15,381 nt of DNA from an uncultured Holophagaceae bacterium (GCA_903876615.1 CAIRAS010000292.1:1-15381); one strand, 5' to 3'; shown: positions 7,051 to 13,612, counted from the stretch's first letter. Program-made: numbers and translations. Notes: a model not told the origin generated them from the letters alone.

Positions 7051-7077
7051 CTCGAGATCGGCGCAGCCGATATCGAG
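7051..7077. repeat. Palindrome, copy B of the pair flanking the DinB-like gene
   Basis: CTCGAGATCGGC (7051-7062) and GCCGATATCGAG (7066-7077) form a 12-bp stem with one mismatch (7056/7072) around the same GCA loop as copy A. One of the three differences from copy A swaps T for A in the left arm and is matched by A for T in the right arm, so pairing is preserved. It lies in the divergent promoter region between the DinB-like gene and the SDR gene. Confidence 0.75.
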
Positions 7078-7097
7078 TGAATCCGGGTGACCAAAGC

Positions 7098-7126
7098 TTG
7101 AGTCGCCTCGCCTCCGGGCGGAGAAT
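7098..7126 (+). promoter_or_regulatory. Candidate sigma-70-type promoter for the SDR gene
   Basis: TTGAGT at 7098-7103 (4 of 6 matches to the -35 consensus) and GAGAAT at 7121-7126 (4 of 6 to the -10 consensus) are separated by exactly 17 bases. A start site near 7133 would leave a short leader before the AGGAGG at 7142-7147. The match is moderate and comes from eye inspection. Confidence 0.35.
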
Positions 7127-7151
7127 CGGACGCACGCACCCAGGAGGCTCC

Positions 7152-7895
7152 ATGTCCCTCGCAGGAGAAGTCGCTCTCGTCACCGGCGCCAGCCGCGGCA
7201 TCGGCGCCGCCATCGCCAAGGCCCTCGGGGCCCAGGGTGTCCTCGTGGCGGTGAACTATTTCGGCTCCGAGGCGGCGGCCCAGGCGGTGGTCGCAGAGAT
7301 CCGCGCTAAGGGCGGCCGGGCCCTGGCCGTGAAGGCCGATGCCCGGGACCGGGCCCAGGTGGAGGCCATGGCCGCCACTGTGAAGGCGGAGCTGGGCCCC
7401 ATCGGCATCCTGGTGCTGAACGCCTCCATCGGCTTCCCCATGGAGGGCTTCTCCGGCTACCCCTGGGAGGCCTTCCAGGCCAAGCTGGTCGGCGAGCTGG
7501 GGGCAGCCTTCCACGGCTGCCAGGCGGTGGTGCCCCAGATGCTCGAGCAGAAGGGCGGTTCCATCGTGGCCATCACCAGCGGCCTGGCCCGGGATCCGGG
7601 CTGGGGTTTCTGCGCCCACAGCGCGGCCAAGGCGGGCCTGGAGGGCTTCGTGCGGGCCCTGGCCTTCGAGCTGGGCCCCCTGGGCATCCGCGTGAACGCC
7701 GTGGCGCCGGGCCTCACCCTAACGGACGCCACCGCGCGCCTGCCGGAGCCGCACAAGGTTGCGGCGGCAGCGCACACGCCCCTGCGCCGGAACGGCCTGG
7801 CCGAGGATGTGGCCGAGGCGGTGTTGGGCATCCTGCAGGCGGGCTTCGTCTCGGGCGCCACCCTGCCCGTCAACGGCGGTGTCCACGTCTTCTGA
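7152..7895 (+). CDS. Short-chain dehydrogenase/reductase family protein, atypical active site
   Basis: The frame is open from further upstream, but ATG 7152 is chosen because AGGAGG lies at 7142-7147 and the Rossmann fold begins at once. The 247-residue product has the cofactor loop TGASRGIG at 11-18, NAS at 90-92, Ser143 in AITSG, and the VNAVAPG segment (181-187) and C-terminal SGATLPVNGG of FabG-like classical SDRs. The expected Tyr of the Tyr-x3-Lys motif is His156 (HSAAK, with Lys160 kept). The helix-4 Asn aligns with Glu115. A normal Ser-Tyr-Lys reductase mechanism is therefore doubtful; the protein may be a divergent reductase subclass or a non-catalytic binder. Substrate unknown. It is probably the first gene of a two-gene unit with the membrane-protein gene 58 bases downstream. 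Confidence 0.88.
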   Translation: MSLAGEVALVTGASRGIGAAIAKALGAQGVLVAVNYFGSEAAAQAVVAEIRAKGGRALAVKADARDRAQVEAMAATVKAELGPIGILVLNASIGFPMEGFSGYPWEAFQAKLVGELGAAFHGCQAVVPQMLEQKGGSIVAITSGLARDPGWGFCAHSAAKAGLEGFVRALAFELGPLGIRVNAVAPGLTLTDATARLPEPHKVAAAAHTPLRRNGLAEDVAEAVLGILQAGFVSGATLPVNGGVHVF

Positions 7896-7953
7896 AGGCC
7901 GGGATGGACCCGGCACCGCCCCGGGCCCACACTGGGGCCTTTCGGAGAAGCCC

Positions 7954-8433
7954 ATGCCCCCACCCATCCGCGCCGGCCTCGTCCTGGGTTTTTCCGTGGC
8001 GGCCTGGACCTTCGTCATGGGGCTCACCGGGTGGTACCGGCACCCGTCCCTGCTGCGCCTCTTCTGGCTGGTGGTGCCCATGCAGGTCGGCATCCTGGTC
8101 TGGGGCCTGCGAATGACTGCCCGGGACAGTGCCTACCTGCGCCAGGTCCTGCATGGCCTCAACGCCACTATCCTGGGGGCCATGATCATCGTCACCGGCA
8201 GCCTGCTCTTCACCACCGTGGTGTTCCCCACCTACTTCGCAGACCTGGAGGCCATGGGCCGGGACCTGATGGCCAAGCAGGGCCTCAGCGCCGCCCAGAT
8301 CGAGGCGGCGGTGAAGGCTGCGGCCCCCATGCAGACGCCCCGGGCCAGCGCCATGGCGGGGGCCATCGGCACGGTGGTGACGGGCTTCCTCACCTCGATC
8401 CTCGCCGCGATCTGGCTGCGGAAAAAAGCCTAG
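7954..8433 (+). CDS. DUF4199-type four-helix membrane protein
   Basis: ATG 7954 is preceded by GGAG at 7944-7947 with six-base spacing. Upstream codons in this frame overlap the SDR gene and are not protein-like. The 159-residue product has four predicted membrane helices at about 5-27, 33-53, 70-92 and 133-155. A charged loop between helices 3 and 4 (95-130) includes MGRDLMAKQGLSAAQIEAAVKAA. This layout (paired helices, an amphipathic loop with a Met/Lys-rich segment, a last helix ending in Arg-Lys-Lys) is that of DUF4199 proteins, whose function is unknown. The N terminus is short, with Arg6 before the first helix. It probably lies in the cytoplasmic membrane and is expressed with the upstream SDR gene; nothing in sequence ties the two functionally. 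Confidence 0.78.
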   Translation: MPPPIRAGLVLGFSVAAWTFVMGLTGWYRHPSLLRLFWLVVPMQVGILVWGLRMTARDSAYLRQVLHGLNATILGAMIIVTGSLLFTTVVFPTYFADLEAMGRDLMAKQGLSAAQIEAAVKAAAPMQTPRASAMAGAIGTVVTGFLTSILAAIWLRKKA

Positions 8434-8444
8434 TCCCGGGCTAT

Positions 8445-8471
8445 TTCACACTCATTAATCGTAAATATAAT
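8445..8471 (+). promoter_or_regulatory. Candidate promoter of the Anbu operon
   Basis: An AT-rich island (8441-8496) stands out sharply in this GC-rich window. It contains a perfect TATAAT at 8466-8471. TTCACA (5 of 6 to the -35 consensus) lies at 8445-8450 with a 15-base spacer; ATTTCA at 8443-8448 gives a 17-base spacer but only 3 of 6 matches. A start near 8478 would give a leader of about 58 bases. This is the clearest promoter-like sequence in the window. Confidence 0.55.
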
Positions 8472-8499
8472 CCTTGTTTAGACTTGCAAATTATGTCGT

Positions 8500-8527
8500 G
8501 ACCGGGACAATGATCAGATTCCCGGTC
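8500..8527 (+). promoter_or_regulatory. Dyad in the leader of the Anbu operon (operator or mRNA hairpin)
   Basis: GACCGGGA at 8500-8507 and TCCCGGTC at 8520-8527 are perfect 8-base inverted repeats around a 12-base centre that itself contains TGATCA. The right arm directly abuts GAGG (8528-8531), the likely Shine-Dalgarno of the ATP-grasp gene at 8536. It is positioned downstream of the candidate -10, so it could be a repressor site or an RNA stem that limits ribosome access. Which of the two is not decidable from sequence. Confidence 0.45.
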
Positions 8528-8535
8528 GAGGCGCC

Positions 8536-9945
8536 ATGTCGTTCTTCGAGATGCACGATCCAGCAGGCTCTGTCCGCGACTGCTACGCGGAGGTGCAGCG
8601 CTGGATTGACGAGACCGGCGTCACGGGATTGCACCGTCGGCTGGAGGAGGCCGAGGCCATCTTCCGGCGCATTGGCATCACGTTCGCGGTGTACGGCGAG
8701 GGCGGCGACCCGGAGCGGTTGATCCCCTTCGACCTGCTGCCCCGCATCTTCAGCCGCCTGGAGTGGCAGCGCCTGGACCAGGGCATCCGCCAGCGGGCCC
8801 AGGCCCTCAACGCCTTCCTCTACGACGTCTATCACCGCGGCGAGATCCTGCGGGCAGGACTGATCCCCCAGGAGCTGGTCTATCAGAACGAGGCGTTCCG
8901 GCCGGAGATGGTCGGCTTTGATCCTCCGGGCCGGGTCTACAGCCACATCGTCGGCATCGACATCGTGCGCACCGGGCCCGACACCTTCGAGGTGCTGGAG
9001 GACAACTGCCGCACGCCGTCCGGCGTCTCCTACATGCTGGAGAACCGGGAGATCATGACCCGGATGTTCCCGGAGCTCTTCAACCGGGGCCGGGTGACCC
9101 CGGTGGACAACTACCCCGCGCAGCTGCTGAGGACCCTCAAGGAGGTCGCCCCGCCAGCTTGCACGGGGGACCCGGTGGTGGTCCTGCTGACGCCGGGCTC
9201 CCTCAACTCCGCGTACTACGAGCACAGCTACCTGGCGGATCTCATGGGCATCGAGCTGGTCGAGCCCGTGGACCTCTTCGTGGAGGACGGCCGGGTCTGG
9301 AAGAAGACCACGGCGGGACCCAAGGCCGTGGATGTGATCTACCGGCGCATTGATGACGACTACCTGGATCCCCTGGCCTTCCGTCCCGACAGCCTCCTGG
9401 GCGTGCCCGGGCTCTTCCACGCCTACCGCTCCGGCGGTGTCACCCTCTGCTCGGCGCCCGGTGCGGGCATCGCCGACGACAAGGCGATCTACGTCTACGT
9501 CCCGGAGATGATCCGCTTCTACCTCGGCGAGGAGCCCATCCTGGCCAACATCCCCACCTGGCAGTGCGGCACCAAGGATGGCCTGGCCTACGTCCTGGAG
9601 CACCTCAGCGAGCTGGTGGCCAAGGAGGTCCACGGCTCCGGGGGCTACGGCATGCTCATCGGCCCCAAGTCCACGGCGGCGGAGATCGCGGCCTACGCCG
9701 ACCGCATCCGGGCCAACCCCGGCGGCTTCATCGCGCAGCCCACCCTGGACCTGTCCACGGTCCCCACCCTGGGGGCAGCGGGCGTGGTCCGGCGGCACGC
9801 GGACTTCCGCCCCTACTGCCTCGTGGGCAAGCGCATGCGCCTGGTCGCGGGAGGCCTGACCCGCGTGGCCCTCACCGAGGGCTCCCTGGTGGTCAACTCG
9901 AGCCAGGGCGGCGGCGTCAAGGACACTTGGGTTCTAAGGGATTAG
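8536..9945 (+). CDS. Circularly permuted ATP-grasp protein (COG2308 type)
   Basis: First gene of the Anbu operon. The 469-residue protein matches the circularly permuted ATP-grasp family (formerly DUF404/DUF407). Diagnostic blocks are EVLEDNCRTPSGVSYMLENR at 152-171, an EHSYLA segment at 229-234, VDVIYRRIDDDYLDPLAFRPDS at 265-286, APGAGIADDKAIYVYVPEMI at 307-326, HGSGGYGMLIGP at 366-377 (nucleotide-binding loop), and the C-terminal GGLTRVALTEGSLVVNSSQGGGVKDTWVL at about 439-467. ATP-grasp enzymes activate a carboxylate as an acyl phosphate and ligate it to an amine or thiol. In this subfamily a peptide or amide ligase role has been predicted from genome context; the substrate is unknown. GAGG at 8528-8531 lies four bases before the ATG. 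Four bases separate its stop from the alpha-E gene, indicating co-translation. Confidence 0.95.
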   Translation: MSFFEMHDPAGSVRDCYAEVQRWIDETGVTGLHRRLEEAEAIFRRIGITFAVYGEGGDPERLIPFDLLPRIFSRLEWQRLDQGIRQRAQALNAFLYDVYHRGEILRAGLIPQELVYQNEAFRPEMVGFDPPGRVYSHIVGIDIVRTGPDTFEVLEDNCRTPSGVSYMLENREIMTRMFPELFNRGRVTPVDNYPAQLLRTLKEVAPPACTGDPVVVLLTPGSLNSAYYEHSYLADLMGIELVEPVDLFVEDGRVWKKTTAGPKAVDVIYRRIDDDYLDPLAFRPDSLLGVPGLFHAYRSGGVTLCSAPGAGIADDKAIYVYVPEMIRFYLGEEPILANIPTWQCGTKDGLAYVLEHLSELVAKEVHGSGGYGMLIGPKSTAAEIAAYADRIRANPGGFIAQPTLDLSTVPTLGAAGVVRRHADFRPYCLVGKRMRLVAGGLTRVALTEGSLVVNSSQGGGVKDTWVLRD

Positions 9946-9949
9946 GGCC

Positions 9950-10879
9950 ATGCTGAGCCGAACCGCCGACAACCTCTTCTGGATGGCCCGCTACCTCGAG
10001 CGGGCCGAGTCCACTGCCCGCCTGCTCACCATGGGCCAGCGCATGGCCGTACTCCCGGGCTCGGCCTACCGCGACGAGTGGCGCTCGGTCCTGCGGGTCA
10101 CGGGCTGCGAGTCCCTCCTGAAGGGGAGCGGCCCCGTCACCGAGGCGGATGTGGTCAGCATCCTCCTCCTCGATCCGGAGAACGCCGCCTCGATCCAGTC
10201 CTGCCTGGTGCGGGCCCGGGCCAATGGCCGCTCCGTGCGCACCAAGCTCACCCAGGACATGTGGGAGGCGCTCAACATGAGCTGGCGCCACTTCGAGGGC
10301 TGCACCGTGGCCGAGGCCGTGCAGGAGCTGCCGGTGCTCATCGACTGGGTAAAGACCCGGACCGCGGTCTTCAAGGGCGCCATGGAGACGGGCCTCATGC
10401 GCCATGCGGGGCATGACTTCATCCGCATCGGCGGCGCCATCGAGCGGGCCCAGATGACCCTGCGCCTGCTGGACGTGAAGTACTACGTCCTGCTGCCGGA
10501 GACCGATGTGGTCGGCGGCGGCCGCGACCACTACCAGTGGACCTCGGTGCTCCACGCCCTCTCCGGCAGCCGGGCCTACCACCACGTCTACGGCGGCGTG
10601 CACACCCCGGCCCAGATCGTCGACTTCCTCATGGTGAACCGCACCTTCCCCCGCTCCGTGGCCTTCTGTGTGGACCAGATGCGGACCCACCTGGCGCGCC
10701 TGGCGAAGGAGCATGGCACCCGGGCCGCCTGCCATGAGACTGCCGATGAGCTCTTCGCCCTGCTCAAGGCCGGCCGGAATGGGGTCTTCATCGAGCGGGG
10801 CCTGCACGAGTCCGTGCAACACTGCCTCATGCTGACCAACCGCCTGGCCAGTGAAATTGCCGACTCGTACCACTTCTAG
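9950..10879 (+). CDS. Alpha-E domain protein (COG2307 type)
   Basis: Second gene of the operon, starting four bases after the ATP-grasp stop with AAGGG at 9936-9940 as a plausible ribosome-binding site inside the upstream gene. The 309-residue all-helical protein begins with the family signature LSRTADNLFWMARYLERAESTARLL at 2-26. It has the second conserved block HDFIRIGGAIERAQMTLRLLDVKYY at about 155-179 and a C-terminal helix ending in SEIADSYHF. Alpha-E proteins almost always occur beside, or fused to, permuted ATP-grasp proteins. They have been proposed to act with them in making or handling an amide-linked product; no reaction has been shown to my knowledge. There is no signal peptide, so it should act in the cytoplasm, probably in complex with the ATP-grasp protein. 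Confidence 0.94.
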   Translation: MLSRTADNLFWMARYLERAESTARLLTMGQRMAVLPGSAYRDEWRSVLRVTGCESLLKGSGPVTEADVVSILLLDPENAASIQSCLVRARANGRSVRTKLTQDMWEALNMSWRHFEGCTVAEAVQELPVLIDWVKTRTAVFKGAMETGLMRHAGHDFIRIGGAIERAQMTLRLLDVKYYVLLPETDVVGGGRDHYQWTSVLHALSGSRAYHHVYGGVHTPAQIVDFLMVNRTFPRSVAFCVDQMRTHLARLAKEHGTRAACHETADELFALLKAGRNGVFIERGLHESVQHCLMLTNRLASEIADSYHF

Positions 10880-10886
10880 GAAGAGC

Positions 10887-11723
10887 ATGGAACTCGCGAT
10901 CCGCCACCAGACGACCTACCGCTACGCGACGCCAGCCAACCAGGTCTCCCTGCTGCTGCGCCTGCAACCGGGCCGACTGGACAGCCAGCAGCCCCGGGCC
11001 TGGGAAGTCACCGTGAACGGGACCCCGGTGACGGCGTTTCCGCTCAATGCCTTCGGGGACGGGGAGGGTTTCTACCATCGGCGGGGCGCCTTCAGCGAGA
11101 TGGAGATTGTGGCCTCGGGGACCGTGACGACCCAGGAGCGACACGGCATCGTCTCGGGGTTCTCGCAGGAAGCTCCCCTGCCCATCTTCCTGAGGCAGAC
11201 AAAACTCACCCAGCCGGATACAACGATCCTCGCCCTCGCCCGCTCCCTCACCGAGCGGGAACCCATCCCCCGCCTCCACGCCCTGTCGGCGCGGGTGCGT
11301 GAGGCCGTCCTCTACGAGAGCGGCGCCACCAGCACCGCCACCTCCGCCGCCGAGGCCCTGGCCCTGGGCCGGGGGGTCTGCCAGGACCACACGCACCTCT
11401 TTGTGAGCGCCGCCCGGAGCCTGGGCATCCCCGCCCGCTACGTCAGCGGCTACCTGCTGGCCGACGAGGCCGGCCACGCCCTGCGGGAGACCCACGCCTG
11501 GGCCGAGGCCTGGGTGGATGGCCTGGGCTGGATCGGCTTCGACGCCACCAACGGCCTCTGCGTCACAGAGCTGTATGTCCGTCTCTGCTCAGGACTTGAT
11601 GCTCATGATGCCGCCCCGGTCCGGGGCTCGGTCTACGGCACCACCGAGATCGGAATCCAGGCTGATGTCATGATCTCTCTGGCGGCCCCGAGTGGGTCCC
11701 AGCAGGTCCAACAGCAGCAGTAG
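10887..11723 (+). CDS. Transglutaminase-like cysteine protease/transferase (COG1305 type)
   Basis: Third gene of the operon. ATG 10887 is preferred over an upstream in-frame ATG (10851) because AGGA at 10878-10881 lies five bases before it and the N-terminal family strand ELAIRHQTTYRYATPANQVSLLLRLQP begins at once. The 278-residue product has the bacterial transglutaminase N-terminal beta region (about 1-85) followed by the papain-like core. It shows the full catalytic triad: Cys165 in GRGVCQDHTHLF, His203 in ETHAWAEAW and Asp219 in GFDATNG. The C-terminal DAAPVRGSVYGT block is typical of members linked to alpha-E and ATP-grasp genes. It lacks a signal peptide or membrane segment. By family it could cleave or transfer amide bonds, possibly opposing the ligase. 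The C terminus is a Gln-rich tail (QQVQQQQ). Confidence 0.94.
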   Translation: MELAIRHQTTYRYATPANQVSLLLRLQPGRLDSQQPRAWEVTVNGTPVTAFPLNAFGDGEGFYHRRGAFSEMEIVASGTVTTQERHGIVSGFSQEAPLPIFLRQTKLTQPDTTILALARSLTEREPIPRLHALSARVREAVLYESGATSTATSAAEALALGRGVCQDHTHLFVSAARSLGIPARYVSGYLLADEAGHALRETHAWAEAWVDGLGWIGFDATNGLCVTELYVRLCSGLDAHDAAPVRGSVYGTTEIGIQADVMISLAAPSGSQQVQQQQ

Positions 11724-11742
11724 CGAGGAAGGGAACGGATCG

Positions 11743-12492
11743 ATGACGTATTGCGTGGGCCTGCGGGTGGCCGAGGGGCTGGTGCTCCTGGCCGATACCC
11801 GGACCAATGCCGGGATGGACAATATCTCCCGCTTCACCAAGATGGTGACCTTCGAAAAGACCGGGGAGCGGGTCATTGCCCTGCTCTGCTCGGGCAACCT
11901 CTCCATCACCCAGGGCGTCATCGCCCGCATCAAGCACGGCATCCAGAAGGGTGACCGGGATCCCGCCTTCCGCTCCATCATGAACGTCGAGAGCATGTTC
12001 GAGGTGGCCGAGATCGTGGGCGCCGAGATGCGGCGCATGCAGGAGGTCCATCGCAAGGCCATCATCGAGCAGGGCGCCGACGCCGACGCCACCCTCCTGG
12101 TTGCAGGCCAGCGCAAGGGCGGCAAGCACCGGCTGTTCCTGATCTACACCGCCGGGAACTTCATCCAGGCCACGGACGACACCCCCTACTTCCAGCTGGG
12201 CGAGCACAAGTACGGCAAGCCCATCCTGGACCGGGTCATCACCCCCACCAGCTCCCTCGAAGAGTCCATGAAGGCCGTCTGCGTCTCCATGGACTCCACC
12301 ATCCGCAGCAACCTCTCCGTGGGGATGCCCCTGGACCTGGCCATGATCGAGAAGGATGCCCTCACCTTCCGGATCCACCGGCGCATTGAGCGCACCGACG
12401 CCCGCTTCTCCGCCATCTCCGACAGCTGGGCCAAGGCCCTCAGCCAGGGCTTCCAGGAGCTGCCCAACCTGCTGGAGCCCGAGGGGCCGTGA
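11743..12492 (+). CDS. anbu: Anbu proteasome-type peptidase (COG3484)
   Basis: Last gene of the operon. An in-frame ATG at 11692 overlaps the transglutaminase gene, but 11743 is chosen because AAGGG (11729-11733) lies nine bases upstream and the protein then begins MTYCVGLRV. Met removal exposes Thr as the N-terminal nucleophile with no propeptide. Counting that Thr as 1, Asp17 lies in LLADTRTNAG and a Lys at 32 in FTKMVTF, matching the Thr/Asp/Lys arrangement of proteasome beta-type peptidases. The 249-residue length, the SGNLSITQ segment, and the LGEHKYGKPILDRVITP and IRSNLSVGMPLDL blocks identify the ancestral beta-subunit family rather than HslV. Known Anbu proteins assemble into open helical or ring-like particles, and their physiological substrate is unsettled. 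Linkage with the three upstream genes is the classical Anbu context. Confidence 0.94.
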   Translation: MTYCVGLRVAEGLVLLADTRTNAGMDNISRFTKMVTFEKTGERVIALLCSGNLSITQGVIARIKHGIQKGDRDPAFRSIMNVESMFEVAEIVGAEMRRMQEVHRKAIIEQGADADATLLVAGQRKGGKHRLFLIYTAGNFIQATDDTPYFQLGEHKYGKPILDRVITPTSSLEESMKAVCVSMDSTIRSNLSVGMPLDLAMIEKDALTFRIHRRIERTDARFSAISDSWAKALSQGFQELPNLLEPEGP

Positions 12493-12528
12493 TAGTAATC
12501 CGTAATCAATAAAGGACGAAAAGGCTTA

Positions 12529-12608
12529 GCCACCAAGGCACCAGGAAAATACTAGGTGTAGGGTTCTGCAGTTCTTGGTGTCTTGGTGCCTTGGTGGTGA
12601 TCTTTTTT
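12529..12608. repeat. Inverted-repeat element with 8-bp tandem repeats; possible terminator
   Basis: CCACCAAGGCACCA (12530-12543) and TGGTGCCTTGGTGG (12584-12597) are perfect 14-base inverted repeats. With two wobbles the stem extends to 12529-12546 / 12581-12598 around a 34-base loop. The right side consists of three consecutive 8-base units of the form YCTTGGTG (12573-12580, 12581-12588, 12589-12596). A T6 run follows at 12603-12608, so the element can serve as the rho-independent terminator of the Anbu operon. It is AT-richer than its neighbours and looks like a mobile or dispersed intergenic repeat. It sits between two convergent transcription units. Confidence 0.7.
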
Positions 12609-12638
12609 CATTGAATCAGTAACGGCAAAAACCCCGCC

Positions 12639-13082
12639 TCAGCGCTCGGTGCGCACCTCGGCCAGCAGGCCCAGGGGGAAGCGGCGGCCCGCCAGGGCTT
12701 CATCCAGACACCGCAGCACCAGCCCCGACCGCAGGGGCGCCGCGGCCAGCTCCGCCCGGGTGAGCCAGTGACAGGCGAAGATGGCGGGATCCTCCGGGGC
12801 CGCCACGGCCTCCGCCGGCACGGTGCCCGTGAAGCACATGCGGAAGTAGTCCCTTCCGTTGGCGGCTCGCAGCGGATAGATCCCCACCAGAGCCTCGGGC
12901 GTGAAATCCAGGCCGGTCTCCTCGCGGGTCTCACGCACCACCGCCGCCAGGGCGGACTCGCCGGGTTCCACGTGGCCCGCGGGCTGGTTGAAGACCCGGT
13001 AGGGGGAGACCCCGTCGGTCTCCTCCACGACCAGGAAGCGGCCGTCCCGCTCGATGATGGCGGCGACCGTCAGGGCCCACAT
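12639..13082 (-). CDS. nudJ: Nudix hydrolase, NudJ-like
   Basis: The 147-residue protein carries a full Nudix box, GHVEPGESALAAVVRETREETGL at 36-58, with the G-x5-E-x7-R-E-x2-E-E-x-G pattern intact, including Gly36, Glu42, Arg50, Glu51, Glu54, Glu55 and Gly57. FLVVEETDGV and FNQPAGH before the box, and LRSGLVLRCLDEALAGRRFPL near the C terminus, resemble the E. coli NudJ subfamily. That enzyme hydrolyses thiamine pyrophosphate and hydroxymethylpyrimidine diphosphate, as well as nucleoside tri- and diphosphates. The ATG (13080-13082) overlaps the stop of the upstream gene by one base (TGATG), so translation is probably coupled. A longer in-frame reading (to 13589) runs through that gene in another frame and is not protein-like. 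Nudix identity is sure; the precise substrate is not. Confidence 0.9.
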   Translation of the reverse strand: MWALTVAAIIERDGRFLVVEETDGVSPYRVFNQPAGHVEPGESALAAVVRETREETGLDFTPEALVGIYPLRAANGRDYFRMCFTGTVPAEAVAAPEDPAIFACHWLTRAELAAAPLRSGLVLRCLDEALAGRRFPLGLLAEVRTER

Positions 13083-13612
13083 CAGGCGGGCAGGAAGAGC
13101 AGGAACCCGTTGGCGAAGTAGACGAGGCCCACGAGGCCCACCAGGAGGCCCAGGTAGTAGACGGGCTTCTTCTTCAGCAGGGCAGCGATGGAGGAGAGCA
13201 GGATGGCGATCTGGAGGAAGATCACCGCCAGTCCGAAAGCCGCCCCGTGCTTCTGGGCCGAGGCCTTGGTGTCCTCGAAGCCGCGGGCCACCTTCTGGAT
13301 CTCGACCTTCTCCGTGTCGTACTTGATCACCTTCTTCTCGACGTCGGCCAGGCTTTTTTCCAGCAGCGGCACGGCGGCCCGGGGCGCCAGTTCCAGCTCC
13401 CGCTTGAGGCGCATGGCCTCCACCTCGTAGAGGTTTCCCTTGATGCCCTTGGCCTGGTAGTAGGCCCACTGGTCCGAAGCCTGACTCTGGCTGAGCACAG
13501 CCTTGGTGGAGTGCCCGCCGCCCTTGAACGTAGCCAGGGTCGCGCAGACGGCCAGGATCACGGTGGTCAGGGCCAGCAGGTTCAGCCAACCTTCCTTCTT
13601 CTCTTCGGCCAT
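13082..13612 (-). CDS. DUF4337-type membrane protein
   Basis: The 176-residue product has a short charged N terminus (MAEEKKEGW) and a first membrane helix at about 10-28. A long soluble helical section (35-120) contains the family motif ASDQWAYYQAKGIKGNLYE at 45-63. Two C-terminal membrane helices lie at about 124-146 and 152-174. This is the DUF4337 layout; the family's function is unknown. The middle section is rich in Lys/Glu heptads (LEKSLADVEKKVIKYDTEKVEIQKV) and probably forms a coiled coil. AGGAG lies 11 bases before the ATG at 13612 on the minus strand, a slightly long spacing. It forms a two-gene unit with the NudJ-like gene through a one-base stop/start overlap. The genes divergent to it, beyond a 249-base gap, encode unrelated products. 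Confidence 0.88.
   Translation of the reverse strand: MAEEKKEGWLNLLALTTVILAVCATLATFKGGGHSTKAVLSQSQASDQWAYYQAKGIKGNLYEVEAMRLKRELELAPRAAVPLLEKSLADVEKKVIKYDTEKVEIQKVARGFEDTKASAQKHGAAFGLAVIFLQIAILLSSIAALLKKKPVYYLGLLVGLVGLVYFANGFLLFLPA

Noticed and set aside
7898..7914. GCCGGG/CCCGGC hairpin after the SDR gene as a terminator
   Set aside because: It has only a six-base stem and no T tract; it is more likely a chance GC palindrome in a co-transcribed gap.
8491..9798. 435-codon minus-strand open frame opposite the ATP-grasp gene
   Set aside because: The plus strand encodes an unmistakable ATP-grasp family protein; the antisense frame is biased and motif-free.
12573..12596. Short tandem repeats as a possible CRISPR remnant
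   Set aside because: Units are 8 bases with no spacers, there are no cas genes, and the units form one arm of a hairpin.
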